From Alphaproteobacteria bacterium (GTDB taxonomy: Bacteria; Pseudomonadota; Alphaproteobacteria; UBA7887): a stretch of 64,000 nt of DNA. The notes under the pieces were generated by a model, which saw only the letters and a list, made by a program, of their open reading frames with translations, did no database searches and was not told the origin of the DNA. The translations under genes were made by a program, and so were the position numbers. Where the stretch lies: assembly GCA_030739735.1 (NCBI GenBank), contig JASLYQ010000003.1:120581-184580 (forward strand). The letters run 5' to 3'. Below, piece by piece: positions 18,423-26,990 of this stretch. The number at the start of each line of letters is the position of its first letter. The first letter of the stretch is position 1.

Positions 18423-20246
18423 TTATGAGTCCACGGCTGCGCGCCTGGCCGCGCGTTTGCGTTCGTGCGGATCGAGGTTGCGCTTGCGCAGGCGGATGGC
18501 CTGCGGCGTTACCTCGACCAACTCGTCGCCGCCGATATAAGCGATGGCCGCCTCGAGTCCCAGCAACCGCGGCGGTGTCAGTCGCACGGTGTCATCCTTT
18601 CCGGCGGCGCGGATATTGGTGAGCTGCTTGGCCTTGAGAGGATTGACTTCGAGGTCGTTTCCGCGGGTGTGCTCACCGATGATCATGCCCTGATATACGG
18701 GATCGCCAGGCTCGATGAACATCGGTCCGCGGTCTTCGAGTTGCCACAAGGCATAGGCTACGGCCTTACCGGCGGCGGTCGATATAAGCACGCCGTTGCG
18801 GCGCTCGGCCACTGGCCCGCGATAGGCCTCGTAGCCGTGGTAAACGCGGTTGAGCACGCCGGTACCGCGGGTTTCGGTAAGGAACTGGCCATGATAGCCG
18901 ATCAGGCCGCGCGAGGGCGCATGGAAGACCAACCGTGTTTTATCCTTGCTGCCGGGGCTCATCTCGAGCAGGCTGCCCCGTCTCTCGGCAACGGATTCGA
19001 CGACCACGCCTGCATAGGACTCGTCAACATCGATCACCACTTCCTCGATAGGCTCGAGGCGTTGGCCGGTCTTCGGGTCGTCACGGAACAGTACGTGCGG
19101 GCGGCCGATGGCAAGCTCGTAGCCCTCGCGGCGCATAGTCTCGATGAGCACGCCCAGCTGCAACTCGCCACGGCCTTCGACCGAGAAAACATCGGCACTG
19201 TCGGTATCGTTAACACGGATGGCAACGTTACCCTCGGCCTCGCGGCTAAGGCGCGTCTTGAGTATGCGGCTGGTTAGCTTGTCGCCGTCGCGCCCAGCTA
19301 GCGGCGAGGTATTGACCGCGACCGTCATGACAAGCGTCGGCGGGTCGATGGGCTGTCCGACAAGCGCGGTCCTGACTTCCGGTGCGCACAGCGTATCGGC
19401 AACCGTAGCATTCTCCAGGCCAGCGACGGCGACGATGTCGCCAGTTCTCACGCGTTCCACCGCCACGCGCTCGAGGCCGCGAAAGGTGAAAAGCTTGGTG
19501 GCGCGGCCCTGTTCAACGACGTTGCCTTCACCGCGTAAGGCTTTAATCTGTGTGTTGGCTGAGAGTGTTCCTGAGGCGACGCGTCCGGTCAGTACGCGCC
19601 CTACATAGGGATCGGCTTCGAGCAGGGAGGCAAGCATCGTAAACGGTGCCGCCTCATCGCCATCTGGCGGCAACACGTGTTTGATAACGGTCTCAAAAAG
19701 TGGCCTCAATCCGGCTTTCTCGGCGGCGAGGTCGCTCACCGCCCAGCCTTCCTTGGCGGAGGCGAAGAGGTAGGGGAAGTCGAGCTGCCTCTCGCTGGCG
19801 CCGAGTGCCGAGAACAGGTCGAAGATCTCGTCGAGCGCCTGCTCGGCCCGGTGTTCGGCTCGGTCAACCTTGTTGATTACCACGATGGGACGTAAGCCCA
19901 GCGCCAGCGCCTTGCCGGTGACGAACTTGGTCTGCGGCATCGGCCCCTCGCCGGCATCGACCAGCACCAGCACGCCGTCGACCATACTGAAAATACGCTC
20001 GACCTCGCCGCCAAAATCAGCGTGGCCCGGTGTGTCAACGATATTGATGCGAGTTTGGGCCCAGGTTACCGAGGTACATTTGGCGAGAATTGTGATGCCG
20101 CGCTCGCGCTCCAAGTCGAAGGAGTCCATGGCGCGTTCGGCCATGTTCTGGTTCGCACGTACGGCTCCTGATTCGCGCAGTAGCGCGTCCACCAGTGTGG
20201 TTTTGCCATGGTCCACGTGAGCGATGATGGCGATGTTACGGCGCAT
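18423..20246 (-). CDS. typA: Ribosome-associated translational GTPase TypA/BipA
   Basis: EF-G-like GTPase of 607 residues involved in ribosome assembly and stress growth. The G1 motif AHVDHGKTT, the [11 protein letters not shown]3 motif and NKVD are present, followed by domain II, EF-G III/V-like domains and the TypA-specific C-terminal domain. I chose the ATG at 20246 because family members begin [12 protein letters not shown]; an upstream ATG at 20312 would add 22 unrelated residues and enlarge the overlap with the preceding gene. As chosen, it overlaps the epimerase end by 11 bases. It is convergent with clpA. Confidence 0.95.
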   Translation of the reverse strand: MRRNIAIIAHVDHGKTTLVDALLRESGAVRANQNMAERAMDSFDLERERGITILAKCTSVTWAQTRINIVDTPGHADFGGEVERIFSMVDGVLVLVDAGEGPMPQTKFVTGKALALGLRPIVVINKVDRAEHRAEQALDEIFDLFSALGASERQLDFPYLFASAKEGWAVSDLAAEKAGLRPLFETVIKHVLPPDGDEAAPFTMLASLLEADPYVGRVLTGRVASGTLSANTQIKALRGEGNVVEQGRATKLFTFRGLERVAVERVRTGDIVAVAGLENATVADTLCAPEVRTALVGQPIDPPTLVMTVAVNTSPLAGRDGDKLTSRILKTRLSREAEGNVAIRVNDTDSADVFSVEGRGELQLGVLIETMRREGYELAIGRPHVLFRDDPKTGQRLEPIEEVVIDVDESYAGVVVESVAERRGSLLEMSPGSKDKTRLVFHAPSRGLIGYHGQFLTETRGTGVLNRVYHGYEAYRGPVAERRNGVLISTAAGKAVAYALWQLEDRGPMFIEPGDPVYQGMIIGEHTRGNDLEVNPLKAKQLTNIRAAGKDDTVRLTPPRLLGLEAAIAYIGGDELVEVTPQAIRLRKRNLDPHERKRAARRAAVDS

Positions 20247-21180
20247 TGCGAAGGTCAGAAATGCTGTCGGCGCAGGCTGTTTCAAGGCTGTAAGTGGCAG
20301 TATAACCAACATGATCGGTGAACTTTTGTCCGGAAACTAGGGGGTAGGTCAGCGCCGGATCGATATCGGTCGTGGTCACTTCGAGGTTGGGTGAGAGGCC
20401 TTTCAGCACTGCGACGATCTCGTGCAGCGATGGCGCATAAGCCTGCAAGTTATAGATGGCATCAAGCGGGCCCTTATGGGTGATGACGCGCGCGAAGGCC
20501 TCTGCGACATCTTTCACGTACATCAGGTCGAGCGGTATGGTCGAGACCTCGAGGGCGGTGCTGCCGCCGTCCGCTGCAGCCTGAAACAGGTTAACGAGCT
20601 GCGTCGCGGCACCGCGATACCAGAGACCAGCGCCGAAGATCACCGGCAGGCGCAGGCCGGTGACGGGCACGCCTTTAACATCCCGATAGAATCCCGCGAC
20701 GTCCTCTGCTAGCACCTTGGTCAGGCCATAGAAGGTCTCCGGCAAACGCGGCGCCTCTTCGTTGACCGGGTCAGGACCGTAATGGTGCGGGGCGCCGTAG
20801 ACCGCGAGCGTGCTCGCCCAAAATAATCGCTCGACCCCGCGTTCCTCGCAGGCGGCGAGCAGATTGCGAAAGCCGCCGACATTGACGCTGAGCGCACTGG
20901 CCTCGTTCTCGCGCGCCGCGGCGAGCAGGCCGTTACCGCTGCCGCCATAGGCGGCGAGGCCGACCACGAACTCGGGCCGGGCGATGGCAAGCGTCGAGGT
21001 CAGTGCCTCGTCGTCCTCGACACTGCCTTCGATGAGCATGATGTCGGCCAAGTCGTGCTCGCTCAGGCAGGGCTCGGGGCCCGGCGCGAACACTGTGACC
21101 TCATGGTTGTCTTTGATTAAGCGGCGAACCACATGGGCACCAACGAAGCCGCTGCCACCGGTGACGAGGATACGGGCCAT
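20236..21180 (-). CDS. NAD-dependent epimerase/dehydratase family protein
   Basis: Extended SDR of 314 residues. The N-terminal motif TGGSGFVGAHV binds NAD, the catalytic Tyr-Lys pair is in YGLTK, and a Ser/Thr precedes it in WASTLAVYG. These proteins act on nucleotide sugars or similar substrates, but this one has no diagnostic substrate motif I recognise. It sits 6 bases downstream of ilvD and overlaps typA by 11 bases, so ilvD-epimerase-typA probably form one transcript. Confidence 0.85.
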   Translation of the reverse strand: MARILVTGGSGFVGAHVVRRLIKDNHEVTVFAPGPEPCLSEHDLADIMLIEGSVEDDEALTSTLAIARPEFVVGLAAYGGSGNGLLAAARENEASALSVNVGGFRNLLAACEERGVERLFWASTLAVYGAPHHYGPDPVNEEAPRLPETFYGLTKVLAEDVAGFYRDVKGVPVTGLRLPVIFGAGLWYRGAATQLVNLFQAAADGGSTALEVSTIPLDLMYVKDVAEAFARVITHKGPLDAIYNLQAYAPSLHEIVAVLKGLSPNLEVTTTDIDPALTYPLVSGQKFTDHVGYTATYSLETACADSISDLRNAP

Positions 21181-21186
21181 GGGCGC

Positions 21187-23022
21187 CTACGTGTCGAGCA
21201 CTGCAGGGTCGCGCACAGCGCCGAAGGCGGCGCTGCGAGTGAGTGCTGCATAAGCCTGTAAGGCTCGTGATACCTTGCGGTTGCGTTTGGGCTGCCAGGC
21301 GTCTCTGCGCGCTTCCATGGCAGTCCGACGAGTTGCCAGGGTCTCGTCGTCGACCTCCAGGCGGATGACCCGGTTGGGAATGTCAAGGACAACGGTATCG
21401 CCCGGTTCGAGCAAGCCTATGGCGCCGCCCTCCGCGGCCTCCGGCGAGATATGCCCGATCGACAGGCCCGAGGTGGCGCCGGAGAAGCGCCCGTCGGTGA
21501 TCAGCGCGCATTCGGCGCCAAGGCCGACCGACTTAAGCATGCTTGTCGGCATCAGCATCTCCTGCATACCAGGGCCGCCGCGCGGTCCTTCGTAGCGGAT
21601 CACCACCACATCACCCGCTTTGACTTCGCCGCCGATAATGCCGGCGGCCGCTGCATCCTGACTCTCGAAGATCACGGCTGGGCCACTGAAGGTGAGAATG
21701 TTCTTGTCGACACCTGCGGTCTTCACGATGCAGCCGTTCTTTGCCAAGTTGCCGAACAGCACGGCAAGCCCGCCATCGGCGCTGTAGGCGTTGGGGATGT
21801 CGCGGATGCAGCCGGTAGCGCGATCGGTGTCGAGGGTGTCGTAGTAGCTGTCCTGGCCGAATGCCTCGATTGAGTGCTGACGGCCCGGCGCCGCGCGATA
21901 AAAGCGTGCCACCTCGGCGTCGTCGCTGCGCTGGACGTCGTGTGCGGCGAGCGTTTCGCCGAGGCTCTCGCCAAGAACATTGTCGGCGGCCGTATTGATC
22001 AGGTTGCCGCGGTCGAGTTCGCCGAGGATGCCGATAACACCTCCGGCGCGATGTACGTCTTCAACATGATAGTGCTGCACGCTCGGTGAGACCTTGCAGA
22101 GATTTGGCACCTTGCGCGATAGCCGGTCGATATCAGCCATGGTAAAATCGACCTCGCCCTCAAAGGCGGCGGCGAGCAGATGCAACACCGTGTTGGTTGA
22201 GCCGCCCATGGCGATATCCATTGTCATCGCGTTCTCGAAGGCGGTTTTATTGGCAATATTACGTGGCAGTACGGACTCGTCACCATTCTGATAATAGCGC
22301 TTCATGAGATCCACGACGACACGTGCGGCGTCGAGGAAAAGGTCCTTGCGGCGCGCGTGACTTGCCACCAGGGTGCCGTTGCCGGGCAGCGCTAGGCCCA
22401 GCGCTTCTGTCAGGCAGTTCATCGAGTTGGCCGTGAACATGCCCGAGCAGCTGCCGCAGGTGGGGCAGCCCGCGCGCTCGTAGTCCAGAAGTTTCTCCTC
22501 GGTAGTATCGGGGTTGTTGGACGCGACCAGCGTGTCCACGAGATCGATGATTTCGCCATTGGGCATCTTACCGGCTTCCATAGGCCCGCCGGAGACGAAG
22601 ACGGTCGGGATATTGAGGCGTAGCGCTGCCATCAACATGCCGGGAGTGATCTTGTCGCAGTTGGAGATGCAGACCAGGGCATCGGCGCAATGGGCATTGA
22701 CCATGTATTCTACCGCATCGGCGATGATCTCGCGTGAGGGCAGGCTGTAGAGCATGCCGTCATGACCCATGGCGATACCGTCGTCGACGGCGATGGTGTT
22801 GAACTCCTTGGCCACGGCGCCTGCCTTTTCAATCTCGCGCGCCACCATCTGGCCAAGGTCCTTTAGATGCACGTGTCCCGGCACGAACTGGGTAAAGGAG
22901 TTGGCGATGGCAACAATGGGCTTATCGAGGTCGGATTCGGCGGTGCCAGTCCCCCGCCAAAGGGCGCGTGCGGCGGCCTGTCCGGCGCCTTGGGTGGTGC
23001 GGTGCGAGCGATAGGCGGGCAC
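21187..23022 (-). CDS. ilvD: Dihydroxy-acid dehydratase
   Basis: Dehydrates dihydroxy-acids in valine, leucine and isoleucine synthesis. It has 611 residues. Iron-sulfur cysteines are visible in [11 protein letters not shown] and [12 protein letters not shown], and the protein closely resembles the enterobacterial oxygen-sensitive [4Fe-4S] type through [18 protein letters not shown] place the start at the GTG at 23022 because an AGGAG lies just upstream and family members start at (V/M)PAYRS; a longer in-frame ATG at 23061 adds 13 non-family residues. It is divergent from the small cysteine-rich gene. Confidence 0.96.
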   Translation of the reverse strand: MPAYRSHRTTQGAGQAAARALWRGTGTAESDLDKPIVAIANSFTQFVPGHVHLKDLGQMVAREIEKAGAVAKEFNTIAVDDGIAMGHDGMLYSLPSREIIADAVEYMVNAHCADALVCISNCDKITPGMLMAALRLNIPTVFVSGGPMEAGKMPNGEIIDLVDTLVASNNPDTTEEKLLDYERAGCPTCGSCSGMFTANSMNCLTEALGLALPGNGTLVASHARRKDLFLDAARVVVDLMKRYYQNGDESVLPRNIANKTAFENAMTMDIAMGGSTNTVLHLLAAAFEGEVDFTMADIDRLSRKVPNLCKVSPSVQHYHVEDVHRAGGVIGILGELDRGNLINTAADNVLGESLGETLAAHDVQRSDDAEVARFYRAAPGRQHSIEAFGQDSYYDTLDTDRATGCIRDIPNAYSADGGLAVLFGNLAKNGCIVKTAGVDKNILTFSGPAVIFESQDAAAAGIIGGEVKAGDVVVIRYEGPRGGPGMQEMLMPTSMLKSVGLGAECALITDGRFSGATSGLSIGHISPEAAEGGAIGLLEPGDTVVLDIPNRVIRLEVDDETLATRRTAMEARRDAWQPKRNRKVSRALQAYAALTRSAAFGAVRDPAVLDT

Positions 23023-23120
23023 GATATATCTCCTCTCGAGGTGTAACGACTTGATTGGCAAAAGTGTTCAAGTGTCTCATACTCTTGTTTGTGAATGACA
23101 AGCAATGGGAGGACCACACA

Positions 23121-23429
23121 ATGCTTAGAAGACTTTTGCTCATAGTGCTGGCGCTCGCCTGGACAGAGACGGCTATAGCGGCCGGCGATTATCCGATCGA
23201 GCAGTATGAGCTCATGACCCAATGCATAAGTGATCCGTCATGCAACGTCGGGCTCCTGTTCTCAACCGAGCCGGAAAACCGCATCGACGGCGCCGTGGGG
23301 GACGCGGAGGAGGTAACTTGGAAATGGCCGATCTGCATGCGTGGGAATGTCGAGGGCAGTGGTGACTGGGCCTGCGTTCCGGTGTGCACCACTGAGGCCT
23401 GCTGGTGCGAAGAAGACGATAAGTGTTGA
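23121..23429 (+). CDS. Secreted cysteine-rich mini-protein, function unknown
   Basis: A 102-residue protein I do not recognise. The ATG at 23121 has a strong GGGAGG site 8 bases upstream and opens a clear signal peptide (MLRRLLLIVLALAW...AIAA). The mature part of about 80 residues holds eight cysteines, one pair near QCISDPSC and a cluster of five in the last 25 residues (ACVPVC...ACWC...KC), consistent with a disulfide-locked exported protein. It stands alone between ilvD (divergent) and a second IlvD-like gene about 600 bases downstream. An upstream in-frame ATG at 23055 would bury the signal peptide and is rejected. Confidence 0.7.
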   Translation: MLRRLLLIVLALAWTETAIAAGDYPIEQYELMTQCISDPSCNVGLLFSTEPENRIDGAVGDAEEVTWKWPICMRGNVEGSGDWACVPVCTTEACWCEEDDKC

Positions 23430-24045
23430 CGACTTAGGTGATCAACTTTTGGGTGTGGACCGCGACGGTCCCAGTGGCTGCCGTGGTGTTTCTACTGTGA
23501 AGCGGTCGTGGCAAAACAACCACATGCCGACCTGGAGCAGTCAAGGTCGGTGGCCGTTAATTCGGGAAAATGAGCCTGACCTCGTAGAGTCTCAAGCCGG
23601 CTACGGGGCTGCTGCTACGCTGGGCCACGGTGTGTCACGCATAAGCTAGCGCGATGTCCTTTTGAGTACCATGCTACGTTCGTTTTGATCGAGCCGCCAA
23701 TCTTGAATTGTGCTGCGGCGTGGCTCTTCTGCGTGGCAGGCAACAGCTTTCCCCGTTCAGTCTGCAGCCATGCCAATTCGTTTGACGCACCGTGAACAGA
23801 CTTCAGTGCGATTGTAGAGAGCAGTGCGGCAAGCAGGATATCTCGCTTGGCATATGCTTGGGTTATCATCACGGCCGGCCGAAACGCGATCTGGAGTGTA
23901 TGGTCATCATGGATCAGGTGCCGAGGGTTGATCACTGATTGCGCAACGCAGGGGAATGAGGCATCAAGGATAGCGGTAGGGCTTTCGAGCTTCCGTTCCA
24001 CCTTGCCGATACCGGATACCAACCCAATCCCGTGGAGGGTCAGTA
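23430..24045. other. Intergenic region with one weak minus-strand frame
   Basis: No gene I can support. A minus-strand frame at 23615-23869 (84 codons) begins with a hydrophobic segment (LLAALLSTIAL) resembling a signal peptide, but it has no clear ribosome-binding site and no family I recognise. The last 40 bases carry the GGAGGG site for the downstream dehydratase. Confidence 0.35.
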
Positions 24046-25914
24046 GTGCCAAAAACCAAAAAGGTCCTTTTCGATAATAACCCTGGCCGAAATGCGCAAA
24101 CCGTCGGCATCGCTCGCGAGCTTGGCACAGACATCGAGCTCATTCACGAACCCTCCGTCGGCGTAGTCGGTAACAAGGGTGATTCCCAATGTTATCTCGG
24201 CGTGCAACAGAAGGTCGAGGCCATCCATGCCTGCCTGCGCCAGTCCATTGGCGAAGGCAGCGAGCAGATGCGCATGCGCCTGGTGCAGCCGGAATATACC
24301 GTTGCTACCTCGGACGGCATGCGCAACGGCACGCGCGAGATGCGCTATTCCCTGATCGGTCGCGAGGTCACGCACGATACGATGTGCGAGCATCTGAGCG
24401 CGAGCGGACTTGAGGGAACCATTGCCGTAGTCGCTTGTGACAAACCTCCTGTCGGGACCCTTGCTGCGATTCTCGAGCATGACCGGCCGGCTATCATCAT
24501 GTCGGACGGGCCCATCCGTCCCGGTACGGATTCCGTCACCCACGAGCCGATCGATATCATTACCGGCTTTCAGGTCGCGGGCAGCAATGACGAGCCGATG
24601 AAGAAGCGAGTCGCCAGCGAGGCTTGTCCTGGCTACGGTAGTTGTGGCGGTATGTTCACCTATAACACCATGCAGACTTTTATCGGCGTGGTCGGTATGC
24701 AGCCGCTCCATATGGTATCGCCGGCGTCGGACGATGCGAGACGCTTGGAACAGTTCCCAGGAGAGCTCGTGACGCATCTGGGCGCGATGATCGCTGCTGA
24801 TCTAACGCCACGAAAAATCGTTAGTCGAGATTCTATTCGTAACGCCATGATTGTCTCGATGGCTGTAGGAGGCTCAACGAATGTTCTGCTGCACGGCCCT
24901 GAGATCGCGAGAGCCGCCGGGTTCGGTAATTTTGCCAGAGATATCATGTCGCCGGAGGAATTCAATCATTTGTCACAGCATGTCGTGCCGGTTCTGGTCG
25001 ATGCGCGGCCGTTCGGGCGCTATTCGATGGTCGATATAGACGAGAAAGGCGGCATACAGGTTATCGTCAAAGAGTTGTTGGATGCTGGTCTCCTAAACGG
25101 TGAAGCGATGACCTGTACCGGCGAGACCCTGGCGCAGCAAATCGCGCGTCTTGATCCGCCAGCACCAGACGGAGATGTCATATGCAGCGTGGAAAATCCG
25201 TACAAGCCAACAGGAGGATTGCGCGTCCTGGGCGGTAATTTGTCTCCGGAATTCAGCGCTGTTCTGAAGCTTGCTGGTGTCGAAGGCGGCCTCGAGAATA
25301 ACGTCTTTCTGGGCAAAGCGCGCGTGTTCGACGCCGAAGCTAATCTTCTACATACTCTAGAAAATAGTCCTGAAGTTTTCGAACATCACGATATGGTTAT
25401 CGTGCGCTACGAAGGGCCGAGTGGTGCGCCTGGTATGCCGGAAATGCTCGACTCCACCTCTCGCATCACAACGCTGTGCCGCGAGAAAGGTATTATCGTC
25501 GGCCTCATGACCGATGCCAGATTCTCCGGCGGTTCGGTGGGGCTTGTGATAGGCCATGTTGGCCCCGAGGCTGCGTTGGGCGGCCCGATCGCTTTCGTGG
25601 AAGACGGCGATGAGATTGTTGTCGACCTCAACGTCAACGAGCTGAACTGTACGGCGCTGTCAGATCCCGAAACGCTTGATACCAGAAAAGCGGCATGGGA
25701 AAAGATTGTTGCGGCTAATGGCGGCATGCACCCCGCAGTCGGCAATGTGGACACACGTTTACTGAACCGTATGCGGCGCACCGCCGTCTCTGCAATTTTT
25801 GGCGCCGGCATGCACCCCGATCGAGTGCTTTGGGTGCCGGAATCTCGGGAGCCAGTGAAGACGGCCTTCGTGCCCTCAAACAAGTATCGCGCCGGCTCGG
25901 AGAGGGCATTCTAG
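24046..25914 (+). CDS. IlvD/Edd-family dehydratase, divergent paralogue
   Basis: A 622-residue iron-sulfur dehydratase. The cluster cysteines appear in VACDKPPVGT and GYGSCGGMFTYNTM, and the C-terminal RYEGPSGAPGMPEM and DARFSGGSVGLVIGH segments match the family. It is clearly different from the ilvD at 21.2 kb (CDKPPVG instead of CDKITPG), so it probably acts on another substrate such as a sugar acid; the substrate is unknown. The start is GTG with GGAGGG 7 bases upstream. Base composition is lower in GC than its neighbours in places (29 of 60 in 24781-24840), which may reflect transfer. A bidirectional terminator follows. Confidence 0.88.
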   Translation: MPKTKKVLFDNNPGRNAQTVGIARELGTDIELIHEPSVGVVGNKGDSQCYLGVQQKVEAIHACLRQSIGEGSEQMRMRLVQPEYTVATSDGMRNGTREMRYSLIGREVTHDTMCEHLSASGLEGTIAVVACDKPPVGTLAAILEHDRPAIIMSDGPIRPGTDSVTHEPIDIITGFQVAGSNDEPMKKRVASEACPGYGSCGGMFTYNTMQTFIGVVGMQPLHMVSPASDDARRLEQFPGELVTHLGAMIAADLTPRKIVSRDSIRNAMIVSMAVGGSTNVLLHGPEIARAAGFGNFARDIMSPEEFNHLSQHVVPVLVDARPFGRYSMVDIDEKGGIQVIVKELLDAGLLNGEAMTCTGETLAQQIARLDPPAPDGDVICSVENPYKPTGGLRVLGGNLSPEFSAVLKLAGVEGGLENNVFLGKARVFDAEANLLHTLENSPEVFEHHDMVIVRYEGPSGAPGMPEMLDSTSRITTLCREKGIIVGLMTDARFSGGSVGLVIGHVGPEAALGGPIAFVEDGDEIVVDLNVNELNCTALSDPETLDTRKAAWEKIVAANGGMHPAVGNVDTRLLNRMRRTAVSAIFGAGMHPDRVLWVPESREPVKTAFVPSNKYRAGSERAF

Positions 25915-25970
25915 AGCACCTGCTGGTTGAGAAGACCTTTGCTTGCCACTTGGCCGGCCGAGCAAAAAAG

Positions 25971-25994
25971 AAAGGCGGCGCGAACGCCGCCTTT
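25971..25994. terminator. Bidirectional intrinsic terminator
   Basis: A 10-bp perfect stem, AAAGGCGGCG/CGCCGCCTTT, has a CGAA loop. On the plus strand it closes the dehydratase gene 57 bases after its stop. On the minus strand it is followed by TTTCTTTTTTGC, a stronger T-tract, and would stop transcripts from the metal cluster at 26-28.4 kb. Confidence 0.85.
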
Positions 25995-26038
25995 CCATGA
26001 ATGGGCCACACATCAGGCCGAGTCATGAGAACATGGTA

Positions 26039-26119
26039 TCAACGCAAACAGAAGAGGCTGCCCCGCTGCCCGCGTTGCATACCAGAGCCTATCGATGTGG
26101 CACCGAATTCATGTGACAT
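26039..26119 (-). CDS. Possible 26-residue peptide with ideal ribosome-binding site
   Basis: A short frame, MSHEFGATSIG... to ...LFCLR, one cysteine, glycine- and arginine-rich. It has no family I recognise. The reason to list it is the ribosome-binding site: AAGGAGGTGATCC, complementary over 13 bases to the 16S 3' end, ends one base before the ATG, with GGAGG 7 bases from it. It lies 216 bases downstream of the P19-like gene on the same strand and ahead of the terminator at 25971. It could be a real small protein, a translated leader or chance. No coding statistics are possible at this length. Confidence 0.4.
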   Translation of the reverse strand: MSHEFGATSIGSGMQRGQRGSLFCLR

Positions 26120-26120
26120 T

Positions 26121-26134
26121 GGATCACCTCCTTT
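26121..26134 (-). promoter_or_regulatory. Full-length Shine-Dalgarno sequence
   Basis: Read on the minus strand this is AAAGGAGGTGATCC, the complement of the conserved 16S rRNA tail. Its spacing to the ATG at 26119 is optimal. Most starts in this window have only 4-6 matching bases, which makes this match unusual. Confidence 0.55.
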
Positions 26135-26335
26135 CCATTGTGGAACATAGAGCCTGATTATGTCGGCTCACCCACACCGTTAACAAGATGAATATTTTCT
26201 AGACCGTCTCCGATGTTCGTCTCTGGCAATGGCGCCTGGCATTATTGGGGATGAGAATCGCAAGCAGACTCCCGGTGTTGCCGCCACCTGGCAACAAATG
26301 AAGTTGACCACTATTTCTCGGCGGGCACGGGTCGC

Positions 26336-26881
26336 TCAGTAATCTCCTTTTTTTCCGGTACCGATGAAATTGAACTCGCCAGTATAGTCGATCGTATTCC
26401 ACCATGGCGCGACACCTGTCTCGGCGTCGATATGACGCAGGAAGTGATCGGGGGCCGGCGGCTGGATTCGGAAGGTAACGCGATAGCGACCCGGGCCTTC
26501 GAGGGCGACATTGGCGCCGTAATGGGGGCCGTCCGAGGCGACCATCGCGTGCAACATGCCTGACCGACTCCAGTCGCTGCCTTCCTTGCCGAGCGTATAA
26601 GCGATCCTCAGATACGGAATCCAATCGCCTTCGCCAAGACCGTTGGGGTTGGCCGCTGTGGCGTGAATGTCGGCCTCTAGGTGGATGTCGGCGTGGCCGG
26701 CTTCTTGGCCAGCTATCGCCGGTTCCATTTCTACCGGCTGCAGGTAGACACCGGCGATCTTCATGCCATGTCGCTCGATCGGCTCGCCCGCGGGAAACTC
26801 TCCGGCGAGGCCCGGTAGGGCCAGACAGGCCAGGGATAATGCTGCGAGAGTCAGAACATTGGATCCCAGCAGTTTCCTCAT
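26336..26881 (-). CDS. P19/Tp34-family periplasmic iron-transport protein
   Basis: A 181-residue exported protein with a signal peptide (MRKLLGSN...ALPGLAG). It matches the P19/Tp34 family, periplasmic immunoglobulin-like dimers that bind iron and copper during iron uptake. The metal-binding region is seen in ...VEMEP... and AGHADIHLEADIHA. I start it at ATG 26881, which has GGAG upstream; a TTG 15 bases earlier is possible. An FTR1-type permease, the usual partner, is not adjacent. Instead a polytopic Fe-S protein lies directly upstream. A palindrome resembling an iron-regulator site sits in front of the gene. Confidence 0.88.
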   Translation of the reverse strand: MRKLLGSNVLTLAALSLACLALPGLAGEFPAGEPIERHGMKIAGVYLQPVEMEPAIAGQEAGHADIHLEADIHATAANPNGLGEGDWIPYLRIAYTLGKEGSDWSRSGMLHAMVASDGPHYGANVALEGPGRYRVTFRIQPPAPDHFLRHIDAETGVAPWWNTIDYTGEFNFIGTGKKGDY

Positions 26882-26935
26882 TGTTTCATGCTCCAATTAT
26901 TTGTGCCTACTGCTTATTCCGTAGGGCTAAACATA

Positions 26936-26952
26936 ATGCGAGTGTGTCGCAT
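26936..26952. promoter_or_regulatory. Palindrome upstream of the P19-like gene, possible Fur-type operator
   Basis: ATGCGA and TCGCAT form perfect 6-bp arms around GTGTG, 55 bases before the P19-like start. The wider minus-strand sequence TTGCGAATGCGA...CTCGCATT resembles iron-responsive Fur/Mur boxes of alphaproteobacteria. Iron control of an iron-binding protein would make sense, but the regulator assignment is inference. Confidence 0.45.
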
Positions 26953-26990
26953 TCGCAAACATGAGTCAAGCTACGAGCCGATTTAGTTAG

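Noticed and set aside
26115..26137. Plus-strand match to the 3' tail of 16S rRNA (TGGATCACCTCCTTTC)
   Set aside because: Sequence upstream does not match the conserved 16S 3' region, so it is not an rRNA fragment; a Shine-Dalgarno on the other strand explains it better.
26199..26624. 141-codon minus-strand frame overlapping the P19-like gene
   Set aside because: Arginine-rich product in another frame of a recognised gene; no start signal.
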